From: Pseudomonas_S sp047607345
Lineage (GTDB): Bacteria > Pseudomonadota > Gammaproteobacteria > Xanthomonadales > Xanthomonadaceae
Reading direction: 5' to 3'
NCBI GenBank assembly: GCA_047607345.1
Contig: JASGDF010000096.1
Location: forward strand, 1 to 64,000
DNA length: 64,000 bases
The position numbers and the translations under genes are program-made. The notes under the pieces were generated by a model. That model saw nothing but the letters and a program-made list of their open reading frames with translations, was not told where the DNA came from and did no database searches. Every line of letters begins with the position of its first letter. Position 1 is the stretch's first letter. This document shows, one piece after another, positions 29,495-38,057 of this stretch.

Positions 29495-30829
29495 ATGAAA
29501 GCCGAAGAGAATGCACGTCTGACCCAGGTGGGGCCAGGAACCCCGGGAGGCCGCCTGTTACGCCAATACTGGACCCCGGCGGCGCTGACCGAGGAGCTGG
29601 AGGGACCACGGCCGGTCAAGGCGGTGACGCTGCTGGGCGAGGAACTGGTGTTGTTCCGCAACGCGCGCGACGAGTACGGACTGGTGGCGCGCCACTGCCC
29701 GCATCGCGGTGCGGACATGTGCTTCGGACGACTGGAACAAGACGGTCTGCGCTGCCTGTTCCATGGCTGGCTGTTCGACAAGCACGGACAGTGCCTGGAG
29801 CAGCCCGCCGAACCCCTCGGCAGTACCCTGCACCAGCGGATGCGGACCCGCGCCTACCCCTGTATCGAACGCAATGGCATCGTGTTCGCCTATCTGGGCG
29901 AGGGTGAACCGCCGGAATTTCCTGCGTTCGACTGCTTCGCCGCGCCGCGCCAGTACACCTTTGCGTTCAAGGGCATGTGGGCGTGCAACTGGTTGCAGGC
30001 GCTGGAGGTGGGAATCGACCCGGCACATGCCTCCTACCTGCACCGGTTCTTCGTCGACGAGGATCCTGCCGATTCCTATGGGCGCCAGTTTCGTGCGGAG
30101 GCGGCCAACAGCCAGATGCCGTTGACGCGCGTGTTGCGCGAGTACGACAGGCCGAACATCAACGTCGAGGATACCGACTACGGTTTCCGCATCGTCACCA
30201 CCCGCGATCTTGGTGACGACACCACGCATTACCGCATCACCAACCTGGTGTTTCCGCTGGCCATCGCGATCCCGATGAGTGCGGACATGATGATCATCCA
30301 GTGGCATGTGCCGATCGACGACCGGCGCTGCTACTGGTACTCGATCTTCACCAGCTTCGGTGCACCGGTGGACCAGGCGCGGATGCGTGCCCAGCGCATG
30401 CAGCAGCACACCTTGCCCGACTACCAGCCACTGACCGGGCGTGCCAACAACTGGGGCTACGACCCGGGCGAGCAGAGCACCACGACCTACACCGGCATGG
30501 GCCTGGACATCAATGTCCACGACCAGTGGGCGGTGGAATCGATGGGCGAGATCCAGGACCGCACCGAGGAACACCTGGGACGCTCGGACGTGGCGATCGT
30601 GCGCAATCGGCGCATCCTGCGAGCGGCGATGGACGCGCTGGAGGCCGGGCAGCCGCTTCCCTACCGGTTGGATGCGGCGACCGCCGCTCGCCAGTCCGGG
30701 CCGATCGCACTGGATGCGATGGGCAGCACGGGGGCGGGTGCGGCATGCTGGCGCGAGCGTGACCAGGCGCGGCGCCAGGCCTGCCCGTGGAGCGATGCGA
30801 TTGCCGAAGACATCGGCCAGGTAGGTTGA
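29495..30829 (+). CDS. Rieske non-heme iron oxygenase, phthalate 4,5-dioxygenase type
   Basis: The 444-aa oxygenase component has the Rieske 2Fe-2S ligands in RHCPHRGADM and LRCLFHGWLFD (Cys68, His70, Cys87, His90). The mononuclear iron site lies in NWLQALEVGIDPAHASYLH (Asp175 bridge, His178, His183). It is homologous to phthalate, phenoxybenzoate and vanillate-type single-component oxygenases that use a separate reductase, encoded here at 32754. It would catalyse ring hydroxylation or O/N-dealkylation. Substrate is not determinable from sequence. Confidence 0.92.
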   Translation: MKAEENARLTQVGPGTPGGRLLRQYWTPAALTEELEGPRPVKAVTLLGEELVLFRNARDEYGLVARHCPHRGADMCFGRLEQDGLRCLFHGWLFDKHGQCLEQPAEPLGSTLHQRMRTRAYPCIERNGIVFAYLGEGEPPEFPAFDCFAAPRQYTFAFKGMWACNWLQALEVGIDPAHASYLHRFFVDEDPADSYGRQFRAEAANSQMPLTRVLREYDRPNINVEDTDYGFRIVTTRDLGDDTTHYRITNLVFPLAIAIPMSADMMIIQWHVPIDDRRCYWYSIFTSFGAPVDQARMRAQRMQQHTLPDYQPLTGRANNWGYDPGEQSTTTYTGMGLDINVHDQWAVESMGEIQDRTEEHLGRSDVAIVRNRRILRAAMDALEAGQPLPYRLDAATAARQSGPIALDAMGSTGAGAACWRERDQARRQACPWSDAIAEDIGQVG

Positions 30830-30831
30830 GC

Positions 30832-32313
30832 ATGGCCGAGCGAACCGAGGAGAACCGCGCCGGCATGGGGCGCAGCGGCTTCGTGGAGCAGCATGCCCCG
30901 TGGAGCCCGGATCAGGCGGAGGCCGTGGCGCGGGTGCTGGAACAGGTGACCGCGCATGGCCTCAAGACGGTGCGGCTGTCGTTCGTCGACCAGCATGGCG
31001 TGCTGCGCGGCAAGACCATCGTCGCCGAACTGCTGGCCTCGGTACTGCGCAACGGCTGCAGCCTGACCACGACCTTGCTGGCCAAGGACACCTCCCACCG
31101 TACCGTGTATCCGGTATGGAGCAGCGGCGGGGGGCTGGGCATGGCCGAGATGACAGGCGCGACCGATTTCGTGGCAGTTCCCGATCCGTCCAGCTTCCGC
31201 ATCCTGCCGTGGGCGCCGGACTCGGCATGGATGCTGTGCGATGGCTATTTCCAGGATGGCCGCGCGTTGCCGTTCTCCACCCGGCAGCTGTGCCGCGCGC
31301 AGTTGCGCCGCCTCGAGGCGATGGGCTACGACTACCTGGCCGGGATCGAGCTGGAGTTCCACATCTTCCGGATCGAGGACCCCAGGCTGCAGGCCATCCA
31401 CAGTACCCAGCCGGGCACGCCGCCAGTGGTGGAGGTGATCAGTCGCGGCTACCAGTACCTGACCGAAAGCCGCTACGACGAGGTCGAGCCGATCCTCGAC
31501 GAACTGCGCCACACGCTGCAGGCGCTGCAGCTGCCGGTGCGCACGCTCGAGGTCGAGTTTGGCCCGAGCCAGTGCGAGCTGACGTTCGGGCCGGTCGCCG
31601 GCCTGGCCGCCGCCGACAATGTGGTGCTTGCGCGCAGTGCGATCAAACAGGTATGCCGGCGCCGCGGCCTGCATGCCACCTTCATGTGCCGGCCGCACAT
31701 CGCCAACACCTTGTCCAGCGGCTGGCATCTGCACCAGTCGCTGCGCGCGCGGGCGGGCGGGGGCAATGCCTTCATGTCCGCCGATCCAGCGCATGATCTG
31801 TCACCGCTGGGTCGCCATTTCATCGCTGGCCTGCTCCGGCACGCACGCGAGTCCTGCCTGCTGACCACGCCGACGATCAATGGCTACAAGCGCTATCGGC
31901 CGTTCTCGCTCGCACCCAACAGCGTGGTGTGGGGCAAGGACAACCGCGGCGCGATGTTGCGCGTGATCGGCGGCCCGGGTGATCCGGCGTCGCATGTGGA
32001 GAACCGGGTCGGCGAGTCGGCGGCCAATCCCTACCTGTACTTCATTTCCCAGTTGGTGTCCGCAATCGAAGGCATCCAATGCCAGCTCGATCCGGGGCCT
32101 GCCGTGGATACGCCGTATTCGACCCAGGCACCGCTGTTGCCGCGGCATCTGCTGGAGGCGATCGATGCGTTGCGCGGCAGCACGCTGATGCGCCAGCAAC
32201 TGGGCGATCCGTTCGTCGAATACCTGCTCACCATCAAGGAATTCGAGTTGAACCGCTTCCTTGCCGACGAGGTCACCGACTGGGAGCAACGCGAGTATTT
32301 CGATGTCTTCTAA
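30832..32313 (+). CDS. Glutamine-synthetase-like ligase
   Basis: The 493-aa protein has the GS catalytic fold: N-terminal GKTIVAELL, metal ligands in AGIELEFHIF and EVEFGPSQCELTFGP, the His in GWHLHQSL, ATP loop TINGYKRYRPFSLAP and VENRVGESAANPYLY. It is the GlnA3/PuuA/GlnT/aniline-type gamma-glutamyl-amide synthetase branch rather than housekeeping GlnA. Such enzymes ligate glutamate to an amine with ATP. It begins 2 bp after the Rieske gene, implying a linked step; in aniline degradation a GS-like enzyme acts just before a Rieske oxygenase. Real substrate unknown. Confidence 0.88.
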   Translation: MAERTEENRAGMGRSGFVEQHAPWSPDQAEAVARVLEQVTAHGLKTVRLSFVDQHGVLRGKTIVAELLASVLRNGCSLTTTLLAKDTSHRTVYPVWSSGGGLGMAEMTGATDFVAVPDPSSFRILPWAPDSAWMLCDGYFQDGRALPFSTRQLCRAQLRRLEAMGYDYLAGIELEFHIFRIEDPRLQAIHSTQPGTPPVVEVISRGYQYLTESRYDEVEPILDELRHTLQALQLPVRTLEVEFGPSQCELTFGPVAGLAAADNVVLARSAIKQVCRRRGLHATFMCRPHIANTLSSGWHLHQSLRARAGGGNAFMSADPAHDLSPLGRHFIAGLLRHARESCLLTTPTINGYKRYRPFSLAPNSVVWGKDNRGAMLRVIGGPGDPASHVENRVGESAANPYLYFISQLVSAIEGIQCQLDPGPAVDTPYSTQAPLLPRHLLEAIDALRGSTLMRQQLGDPFVEYLLTIKEFELNRFLADEVTDWEQREYFDVF

Positions 32314-32346
32314 CCATTTTTCCCGTGACGAAAAAGGACAGCGGGC

Positions 32347-32748
32347 ATGGACCTGACCCTGGAGCAGGCGCAGCACGCCATCGCCGCCGCGATCGCCGCC
32401 GCCGGTGAGCGTGGCCTGCAATTGAGCATTGCCGTATGTGATCGAGGCGGGCGCCTGCTGGCGTTCGCCCGGATGGACCAGGCCGGGTGGGGCAGCGTCT
32501 ATGGCGCGCAGGGCAAGGCGGTGGCCTCGGCGGCCACCGGCGCGCCGAGCGGGCGAATCCCGGCCGACCTGCCGGTGATGGTGGCAACCGCCCAGCGTGA
32601 CGGCGGCCACATGATCTTCGCGCAGGGGGCGATGCCGATCCATCGCGACGGCCAGCTGGTCGGTGCCATCGGGGTGGGCGGGGCGCGCTCGGCGCAGGAT
32701 GACGAGGACTGCGCGCGAGCCGGGGCCGACGCCGTGGCGGCGCTGTAG
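32347..32748 (+). CDS. GlcG/HbpS (DUF336) family protein
   Basis: The 133-aa protein matches the DUF336 fold: LEQAQHAIAAAIAAAGERGLQLSIAVCDRGG-type start (residues 4-35), LAFARMDQAGWGS, and GQLVGAIGVGGARSAQDDEDCARAG at the end. Family members are found in many catabolic operons; HbpS binds heme and others bind cofactors or are isomerase-like. No role can be assigned. It lies between the GS-like ligase and the reductase, 5 bp before the latter. Confidence 0.85.
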   Translation: MDLTLEQAQHAIAAAIAAAGERGLQLSIAVCDRGGRLLAFARMDQAGWGSVYGAQGKAVASAATGAPSGRIPADLPVMVATAQRDGGHMIFAQGAMPIHRDGQLVGAIGVGGARSAQDDEDCARAGADAVAAL

Positions 32749-32753
32749 CCGCG

Positions 32754-33737
32754 ATGGATGCCGTATCGGCCGACGACCTGCAGGCCTTGCTGGTGAGCGA
32801 CGTGCGTCAGGACGGGACGCAGGTCAAGGTGATCGAGCTGCGGGCCAGCCACGGCGGCGCGCTACCGGCGTTTACCGCGGGTGCGCATGTGGACGTGGCC
32901 CTGCCCCTGCCCGATGGACACTGCCGTCAGTATTCGCTGTGCAACGATCCGGCCGAACTGCATCGCTACGTCATCGCGGTGGCGATGAGTGAGCACAGCC
33001 GAGGCGGCTCGCGTTACTTGCACGAGCAGGTCAAGCCCGGCATGGCGCTGAGCGTAGGGCGGCCACGCAACCATTTCGCCCTGGCGCCGGATAAGGGTCC
33101 TGCGCTGCTGTTGGCCGGCGGCATCGGCATCACGCCGCTGCTGGCGATGGCCAGGCAGCTCGAACGCGAGGGAAGGGCCTGGCAACTGCATTACGGTGTG
33201 CGCAGCCAGGCATACGCGGCGCTGTTGCCCGAGCTGAACTATCTCGGTGCCGTCGCCCGGCATGGTCGCTGGCATCTGCACAGCGATCAGGCCGGCACGC
33301 GCATGGACCTAGCGGCGCTGATCGGCCAAGCGTGCGCGGATACGCATTTCTACTGCTGCGGGCCGGCCGCGATGCTGGAGCATTATCGGCTAGAAGCGCT
33401 CAGGCTCGGCATCGACGGCGAACGCCTCCACCTGGAACATTTCGCAGCGGTCACGGCGGCCGCGACCGATGGCGGATTCACCGTGGTGCTGGCGCGTTCG
33501 GGAACCGAGATCGCCGTCGCCGAGGGGCAAAGCATCCTGGATGCGCTGGAGGATCGGGGCGTGGATGTGTCGTGGGGCTGCCGCGAAGGCGTGTGCGGCG
33601 ATTGCGAGACGCGTGTGCTCGAGGGCATTCCCGATCACCGCGACGCGGTGCTCAGCGAACAGGAGAAGCAGCGCAATGCCAGCATGATGATCTGCTGCTC
33701 CGGCTGCAAGGGCGCGCGGCTGGTGCTGGACCTGTAG
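32754..33737 (+). CDS. Phthalate dioxygenase reductase-type electron transfer protein
   Basis: The 327-aa reductase has an FMN-binding segment with CRQYSLCN, an NADH domain with GGIGITPLLAMA and YCCGPAAMLEHY, and a C-terminal plant-type 2Fe-2S ferredoxin (CREGVCGDCETRV...ICCSGCKG). It is the expected partner of the Rieske oxygenase encoded 1.9 kb upstream in the same operon. Similar proteins are VanB, OphA1 and HpxE. It ends the + strand block, 7 bp from the convergent GGT-fold gene. Confidence 0.94.
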   Translation: MDAVSADDLQALLVSDVRQDGTQVKVIELRASHGGALPAFTAGAHVDVALPLPDGHCRQYSLCNDPAELHRYVIAVAMSEHSRGGSRYLHEQVKPGMALSVGRPRNHFALAPDKGPALLLAGGIGITPLLAMARQLEREGRAWQLHYGVRSQAYAALLPELNYLGAVARHGRWHLHSDQAGTRMDLAALIGQACADTHFYCCGPAAMLEHYRLEALRLGIDGERLHLEHFAAVTAAATDGGFTVVLARSGTEIAVAEGQSILDALEDRGVDVSWGCREGVCGDCETRVLEGIPDHRDAVLSEQEKQRNASMMICCSGCKGARLVLDL

Positions 33738-33744
33738 CGCCTGC

Positions 33745-35307
33745 TCAATCCACGACCTGTGCCAGTCCGTCCGAGCGTGGATCGGTCGCGGCCTCGAAGC
33801 GGCCGTCGCGATGCCGGCGCACCGCGTTGGTGTGACCTGCCACCTCGCTGCGTGCGGGGATCCGTCGCATCGGCAGGCCGGCCGTATGCAGGTGCTGCTC
33901 GAGATCGTCGCTGGCATCGGCCTCGATCATCAGCCCGGGTTCGCTCAGGCCGACATCGCGCGCGCCGAAGACCCAGCGCGGTGCGCGCAGGATTGGCGCC
34001 AGCGCTTGTTCCAGGCGCAGTCCGGCCGCGAGGATCTGCATCAGGATCTGCGGCTGCGCCCGCCCGCCCATGGTGCCCAGTGCGGCTTGGCTGCGGCCGT
34101 GGCGGCGGATCAGCAGCGGCATCAGCGTATGCGCCGGACGCATGCCCGGCACGGGCGGATTGGCGGCGCCGGGACGCAGCGAGAAGCCGCGGGCGCGGTT
34201 GTGCAGGATGATGCCGGTGGCCGGTTCGAGGACGCCGGCACCGAAGCTCTGGAACACGCTCTGGATCAGCGACACCGAGCGCCCCTGCTCGTCCATCGCG
34301 CAGACCGCCACGGTATCGCCGTGGGCCGGGATATGGCGGTCGAAGGCGTGCGCCGGTACGCCACGATCCCGCAGTCGCGCCATCCTTGCACGCAGGTTGT
34401 GCGGATCGAACAGCTCGGCCAGCGGCATGCGCGCATATTCCGGATCGGCGAGGAAGGCCTCGCGATCGGCGGTAGCCAGCAGCAGGGCATGCAGCATGGC
34501 GGGGGCCAGGGTTTCGGCGGGATCGTCCGCCGCCACGCCGCAGGCCTGCAATGCCGCCAATGCCTCCAGCAGCACGAAACCGTGCGAGTTGGGAGGGCTG
34601 GTCAGGACCTGGGCCTGGCCGTAGTCCAGTTGCAGCGGCGTATCGAGCGTGGTGGCATGGCTTTCCAGGTCCCGCATCTGCAACGGCGAGCCCAGTGCCT
34701 GCAACCCGGTCACCAGGTCGCGTCCGAGCTGGCCTCGATAGAAGGCCTCGGCCCCCTGTGCGGCCAGGTTGCGCAGGCTGCGCCCCAGCGCCGGTTGTGC
34801 GAGTACGCTGCCGACCGGCAATGCGCTGCCACCCGGCAGGAACAATTCGCGCATGCCCGGATCGTGCGACAACACCGCGGCGCGCTCGGCGATCGCCGCG
34901 GCCAGTGACGCCGTCACCGTCGTGCCCTCGGTAGCGCGGATGGCCGGGGCCAGCAAGCGGGGCCAGTCCAGCGCCGCTCCCATCTCCATCAGCGACTGCC
35001 AGCCGGCGACGACGCCTGGTACCGTGGCGCTGTGCACGCCATGGTCGACGACCTCGCCTTCGGTGGTGGTCATCGCCGCCAGCGTGGCCGCGCGCGGCAG
35101 GCGGCCGCTGCCGTTTACCGCTTGCACGCGGGTGCCGTCGTCGACCAGTGCGAACATGTCGCCACCGAGCGCGGTCTGGTGCGGGTAGACCACGCTCAGG
35201 ACCGCGGCCGCGGCCAGGGCCGCGTCGATGGCATTGCCGCCATCACGCAGGGCCTGGGCTCCGGCCCGGGTTGCCTCGGCGTGGGGGCTTGAAATTGCGC
35301 CTCTCAC
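33745..35307 (-). CDS. GGT-fold Ntn hydrolase, candidate oxamate amidohydrolase
   Basis: The 520-aa protein belongs to the gamma-glutamyltransferase superfamily. The catalytic Thr332 is in HGDTVAVCAMDEQG, with VSLIQSVFQSFGAG and LGTMGGRAQPQ after it. There is no signal peptide, unlike periplasmic GGT. The GTG at 35307 overlaps the cyclase stop by 4 bases, so the two are coupled. Klebsiella HpxW is a cytoplasmic GGT-fold oxamate amidohydrolase of similar size; the oxamate carbamoyltransferase-like genes nearby make that role attractive here. Plain gamma-glutamyl hydrolase activity, acting on a product of the GS-like ligase, is the main alternative. Confidence 0.85.
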   Translation of the reverse strand: MRGAISSPHAEATRAGAQALRDGGNAIDAALAAAAVLSVVYPHQTALGGDMFALVDDGTRVQAVNGSGRLPRAATLAAMTTTEGEVVDHGVHSATVPGVVAGWQSLMEMGAALDWPRLLAPAIRATEGTTVTASLAAAIAERAAVLSHDPGMRELFLPGGSALPVGSVLAQPALGRSLRNLAAQGAEAFYRGQLGRDLVTGLQALGSPLQMRDLESHATTLDTPLQLDYGQAQVLTSPPNSHGFVLLEALAALQACGVAADDPAETLAPAMLHALLLATADREAFLADPEYARMPLAELFDPHNLRARMARLRDRGVPAHAFDRHIPAHGDTVAVCAMDEQGRSVSLIQSVFQSFGAGVLEPATGIILHNRARGFSLRPGAANPPVPGMRPAHTLMPLLIRRHGRSQAALGTMGGRAQPQILMQILAAGLRLEQALAPILRAPRWVFGARDVGLSEPGLMIEADASDDLEQHLHTAGLPMRRIPARSEVAGHTNAVRRHRDGRFEAATDPRSDGLAQVVD

Positions 35308-35972
35308 GCAAACAGGCTCAGGTCCATGCCTTCGATCAGGATGGTGCGTGCCCAGGCCGCTTCCGAGCCCTTCAGCTTGATCGGCAGCGAACACATGAAA
35401 TAGGTGCCATCGGCGATTGCGCTGAGATCGATGCCCTCCAGGATCACCACCTCGTTGCCCAGCAGCACATGGTGGCTCGGCCACTGCTCGCACTGGCGGG
35501 CGTCCTCGATGCACACCCAGTCGATGCCGACGTACTGCACGCCGGCATCGACCAGCGCCTGGGCGCCGGAGTGGGTCAGGCCGACGTAGGAGAAATCGTA
35601 CTCGTCCTTGCTCAGGCGCTTCTCGGAATTGGAGGTCTTGAACAGGACCCGGGTCGCGCCATCGAGGTTGGCGCGCTGGACCATCTCGGCATCGATGGCG
35701 CGGTCGTCGGGCGTGGTCGCATCGACCACGCGCACCGGGCCGACGAAATAGCGCGCCAGGTCCAGTTGCTCGACGGTCTTGCCGTCGCTCTTGAAGTGCC
35801 GGGGTGCGTCGATATGGGTTCCGGTGTGCGAGCCGATGACCCAGCGCGTGACTTCCGACGGTTCGCCGTCCTCGATCTTGAACACGCGGATCATTTCCGG
35901 CTTCTTGCCCTCGTGCCAGAACAGCATGTCGGGGTGCACCGTCATCGAGATGTCGTGAATCTTGATCGCCAT
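35304..35972 (-). CDS. Cyclase-family metal-dependent hydrolase (kynurenine formamidase/isatin hydrolase fold)
   Basis: The 222-aa protein has the metal-binding signature HTGTHIDAPRHF and a C-terminal SLPIKLKGSEAAWARTILIEG typical of the cyclase family. Members hydrolyse cyclic or N-acyl amides (isatin hydrolase, kynurenine formamidase). Ring opening of a lactam or imide intermediate is a reasonable guess in this cluster. It is the first gene after operator copy 2 and is coupled to the GGT-fold gene. Confidence 0.85.
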   Translation of the reverse strand: MAIKIHDISMTVHPDMLFWHEGKKPEMIRVFKIEDGEPSEVTRWVIGSHTGTHIDAPRHFKSDGKTVEQLDLARYFVGPVRVVDATTPDDRAIDAEMVQRANLDGATRVLFKTSNSEKRLSKDEYDFSYVGLTHSGAQALVDAGVQYVGIDWVCIEDARQCEQWPSHHVLLGNEVVILEGIDLSAIADGTYFMCSLPIKLKGSEAAWARTILIEGMDLSLFA

Positions 35973-36039
35973 GGTCGGCTACTCATCCGTAGGGAGGGAG
36001 TTGGGGGGGGCGACTGGAGGAGTCTTAACCTTCCGTCGA

Positions 36040-36073
36040 GTTCTTATTTCGAACATAAGTTCGGATTTAATTA
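36040..36073 (-). promoter_or_regulatory. Shared bipartite operator, copy 2 (cyclase-GGT operon)
   Basis: Read on the - strand, the core (36054-36040) is GTTCGAAATAAGAAC, identical to copy 1. Four bases upstream stands the second GAAC half-site (36062-36059) with ATTAAATCC before it. The core lies 67 bp before the cyclase ATG, in the gap after the DUF2877 gene. Confidence 0.75.
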
Positions 36074-36114
36074 CAGCAAAGCGAGCTGCCTGGCGCAAGC
36101 ACGAGCAAGTGGAA

Positions 36115-37029
36115 TCAGGCTGGAACGGGCATGCGGCCAGCTGCGTAGAGGAAGCCGGCCAGCGTGTCGGCACCGGAGCTGGCGCCATGGGCGAGCACGC
36201 CCCGGATCGCCTGTTCGAGTCGGTGCGTGACGAATGTTGCCGCCGGCTCGGCGATCGCCAGCGCTTCCAGCAGCTCGTGCCAGGCTTGACTGCATTGGCC
36301 CTGCGCGGCGCGCTCCAGCAAGGCCAGGGACAGGCGCGTGCTGGCGCCCTCGCAGCGCCGCAGCATCGCCTGGCAGTGGCGATCGGCGCCTGGGTCGAAC
36401 TGGTGCAGGGCGATCATCGCGCCGGCCAGGAAGTCGTCTCCGGCCGGCGTCAGCCCGGGCCCGAGCCCGACCAGATCCGAGGCGAGCTGGGGCCAATCCA
36501 GGATCGCCGATGGCCTGTTGCGCAGCAGGGCCGCCACTGCGGCGACGTGCAACGGCGGATCGGCGCTGATGGGGCACAAGGCTTCCAGCAGGCCTGGACA
36601 GGAGGCCATCCGGCAAGCGCGCCGCAACAACCAGGCCAGCTCCGCGTCGGCGAGCCGGGGTACCGCGATCGCCGGCCGTGCCGTCCAGCGCAGACCTGTA
36701 CGCGTGTCGATGCTGAAGCCATCGAAGCGCAGGACCCGATCCTGCACCGCTATCGTGGCGCCGGCGTCCAGCCTGGCCCAAGGGGCCGTATCGCCATCCA
36801 CGACCAGGTTCAGCGGGCCATCGCCGATGCCGCGAAGTACCAACGCGAGCAGCGTGCCTGAGTGACCAGCGCGACCGTCGTGCAGCAGCAGGTTGCAGGC
36901 GCGTGCGTGGCACGACAGCACGCGTCCGCGCACCGCGCCGTGCATGACCTGGGTGGCGAAGTCGGACAACGAGCGTAATGGCGTCGGAGACGTTGCGCTT
37001 GCGCGGGGATTGTCGCAGTGCCAGCCCAC
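36115..37029 (-). CDS. DUF2877 protein, AllH (YlbF)-like oxamate carbamoyltransferase subunit
   Basis: The 304-aa protein has the DUF2877 motifs LGPGLTPAGDDFLAG and AHGASSGADTLAGFL. E. coli YlbF (AllH), with FdrA (AllF) and YlbE (AllG), forms oxamate carbamoyltransferase, which moves the carbamoyl group of oxalurate to phosphate. All three partners are present in this window. The GTG at 37029 directly follows the carbamate kinase stop; a Met 27 residues in is an alternative start. Confidence 0.85.
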   Translation of the reverse strand: MGWHCDNPRASATSPTPLRSLSDFATQVMHGAVRGRVLSCHARACNLLLHDGRAGHSGTLLALVLRGIGDGPLNLVVDGDTAPWARLDAGATIAVQDRVLRFDGFSIDTRTGLRWTARPAIAVPRLADAELAWLLRRACRMASCPGLLEALCPISADPPLHVAAVAALLRNRPSAILDWPQLASDLVGLGPGLTPAGDDFLAGAMIALHQFDPGADRHCQAMLRRCEGASTRLSLALLERAAQGQCSQAWHELLEALAIAEPAATFVTHRLEQAIRGVLAHGASSGADTLAGFLYAAGRMPVPA

Positions 37030-37944
37030 CTATGGATCGGCCTGGACGATCGTGCCGCTGCTGCCTTCGATCAGTTCCTGCAGGTGCTCCAATGAGCCGA
37101 TAACCGCACGTTGCCCGGTCCGCCGCACGAAGTCGCAGGCGGCCTCGACCTTGGGTCCCATCGAGCCGGAAGTGAAGGCGTACTGCGACAGCTGGTCCGG
37201 CGTGACCTGGCGCAGCAGCCGCTGTTGCGGGGTTCCCCAGTCGAGATACACGCCGTCCACATCGGTGGCGATCACGAACAGGTCCGCCGGCAGTTCGCTG
37301 GCGAGCAGGGCACCGGCCCGATCCTTGTCGATCACCGCTTCGACCCCGACCAGCGTCTTGCCGTCGGGCAGGTACTTGCAGGGAATACCGCCGCCGCCGG
37401 CGCAGATCACCACGCTGCCGTTCTCGAGCAGCCAGCGGATCGGGCGATGCCAGACGATCGCCTTGGGTTGGGGCGAGGGCACCACCCGCCGCCAGCGCGC
37501 GCCATCCTGCTTGAACGTCCAGCCATGTCGGGTGGCCTCTGCCTGGGCGGCGGCCTGGTCGTAGCCCGGACCGACGAATTTGGTCGGATTGGCGAAAGCC
37601 GGATCCTTCGGATCGACCACGGTGCGCGTCAGCAGGGTCGCCACCGGCACGTCGTAACCCAGCAGGTTGCCCAATTCCTGCTCGAGCATGTAGCCGATCA
37701 TGCCTTCGGTGGCGGCGCCGATCATGTTCAACGGATACGGCGGCACGCCATCGTAGGCGGTGGCCTGCAGGGCCAGCAGGCCGGCCTGCGGTCCGTTGCC
37801 GTGGGAGACCACCAGCCGGTGCTGCCTGGCCACCGGCGCCAGCGCGCGCGCGGCAATCCTGACGTTGGCCAGCTGCACTTCGGTGTTCATCGGATCACCG
37901 CGCTTGAGTAGTGCGTTCCCGCCCAATGCGACAAATATTTGCAT
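37030..37944 (-). CDS. arcC: Carbamate kinase (catabolic, AllK/ArcC type)
   Basis: The 304-aa enzyme makes ATP, CO2 and ammonia from carbamoyl phosphate and ADP. Motifs: FVALGGNALLKRG at the start, VVSHGNGPQAG, ICAGGGGIP, EAVIDKDRAGALLA and SGSMGPKVEAA. In this cluster it would consume the carbamoyl phosphate released by the FdrA/DUF1116/DUF2877 enzyme, giving a substrate-level ATP. It is transcribed just before DUF2877, as ybcF is grouped with ylbF in E. coli. Confidence 0.94.
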   Translation of the reverse strand: MQIFVALGGNALLKRGDPMNTEVQLANVRIAARALAPVARQHRLVVSHGNGPQAGLLALQATAYDGVPPYPLNMIGAATEGMIGYMLEQELGNLLGYDVPVATLLTRTVVDPKDPAFANPTKFVGPGYDQAAAQAEATRHGWTFKQDGARWRRVVPSPQPKAIVWHRPIRWLLENGSVVICAGGGGIPCKYLPDGKTLVGVEAVIDKDRAGALLASELPADLFVIATDVDGVYLDWGTPQQRLLRQVTPDQLSQYAFTSGSMGPKVEAACDFVRRTGQRAVIGSLEHLQELIEGSSGTIVQADP

Positions 37945-38057
37945 GATGGAACGATCTCCCTGACGGCGAGCGGCAAGGCCTGGCTCGCGTGGTGTGTGGT
38001 GAACGGCTCGAAGTGGTGCTGATGAGGATGGAAAAGCGGGCCGTTCGATTTGCCGAC

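Noticed and set aside
35148..36230. + strand 360-codon frame across the cyclase gene
   Set aside because: Shadow of the - strand cyclase, which has the diagnostic HTGTHIDAPRHF motif; the shadow has no recognisable motif.
38043..38057. GTTCGATTTGCCGAC as a fifth operator copy before carbamate kinase
   Set aside because: It keeps only the first half-site, lacks the GAAC half and the 4-bp-spaced second unit, and lies next to the ATPase stop codon.
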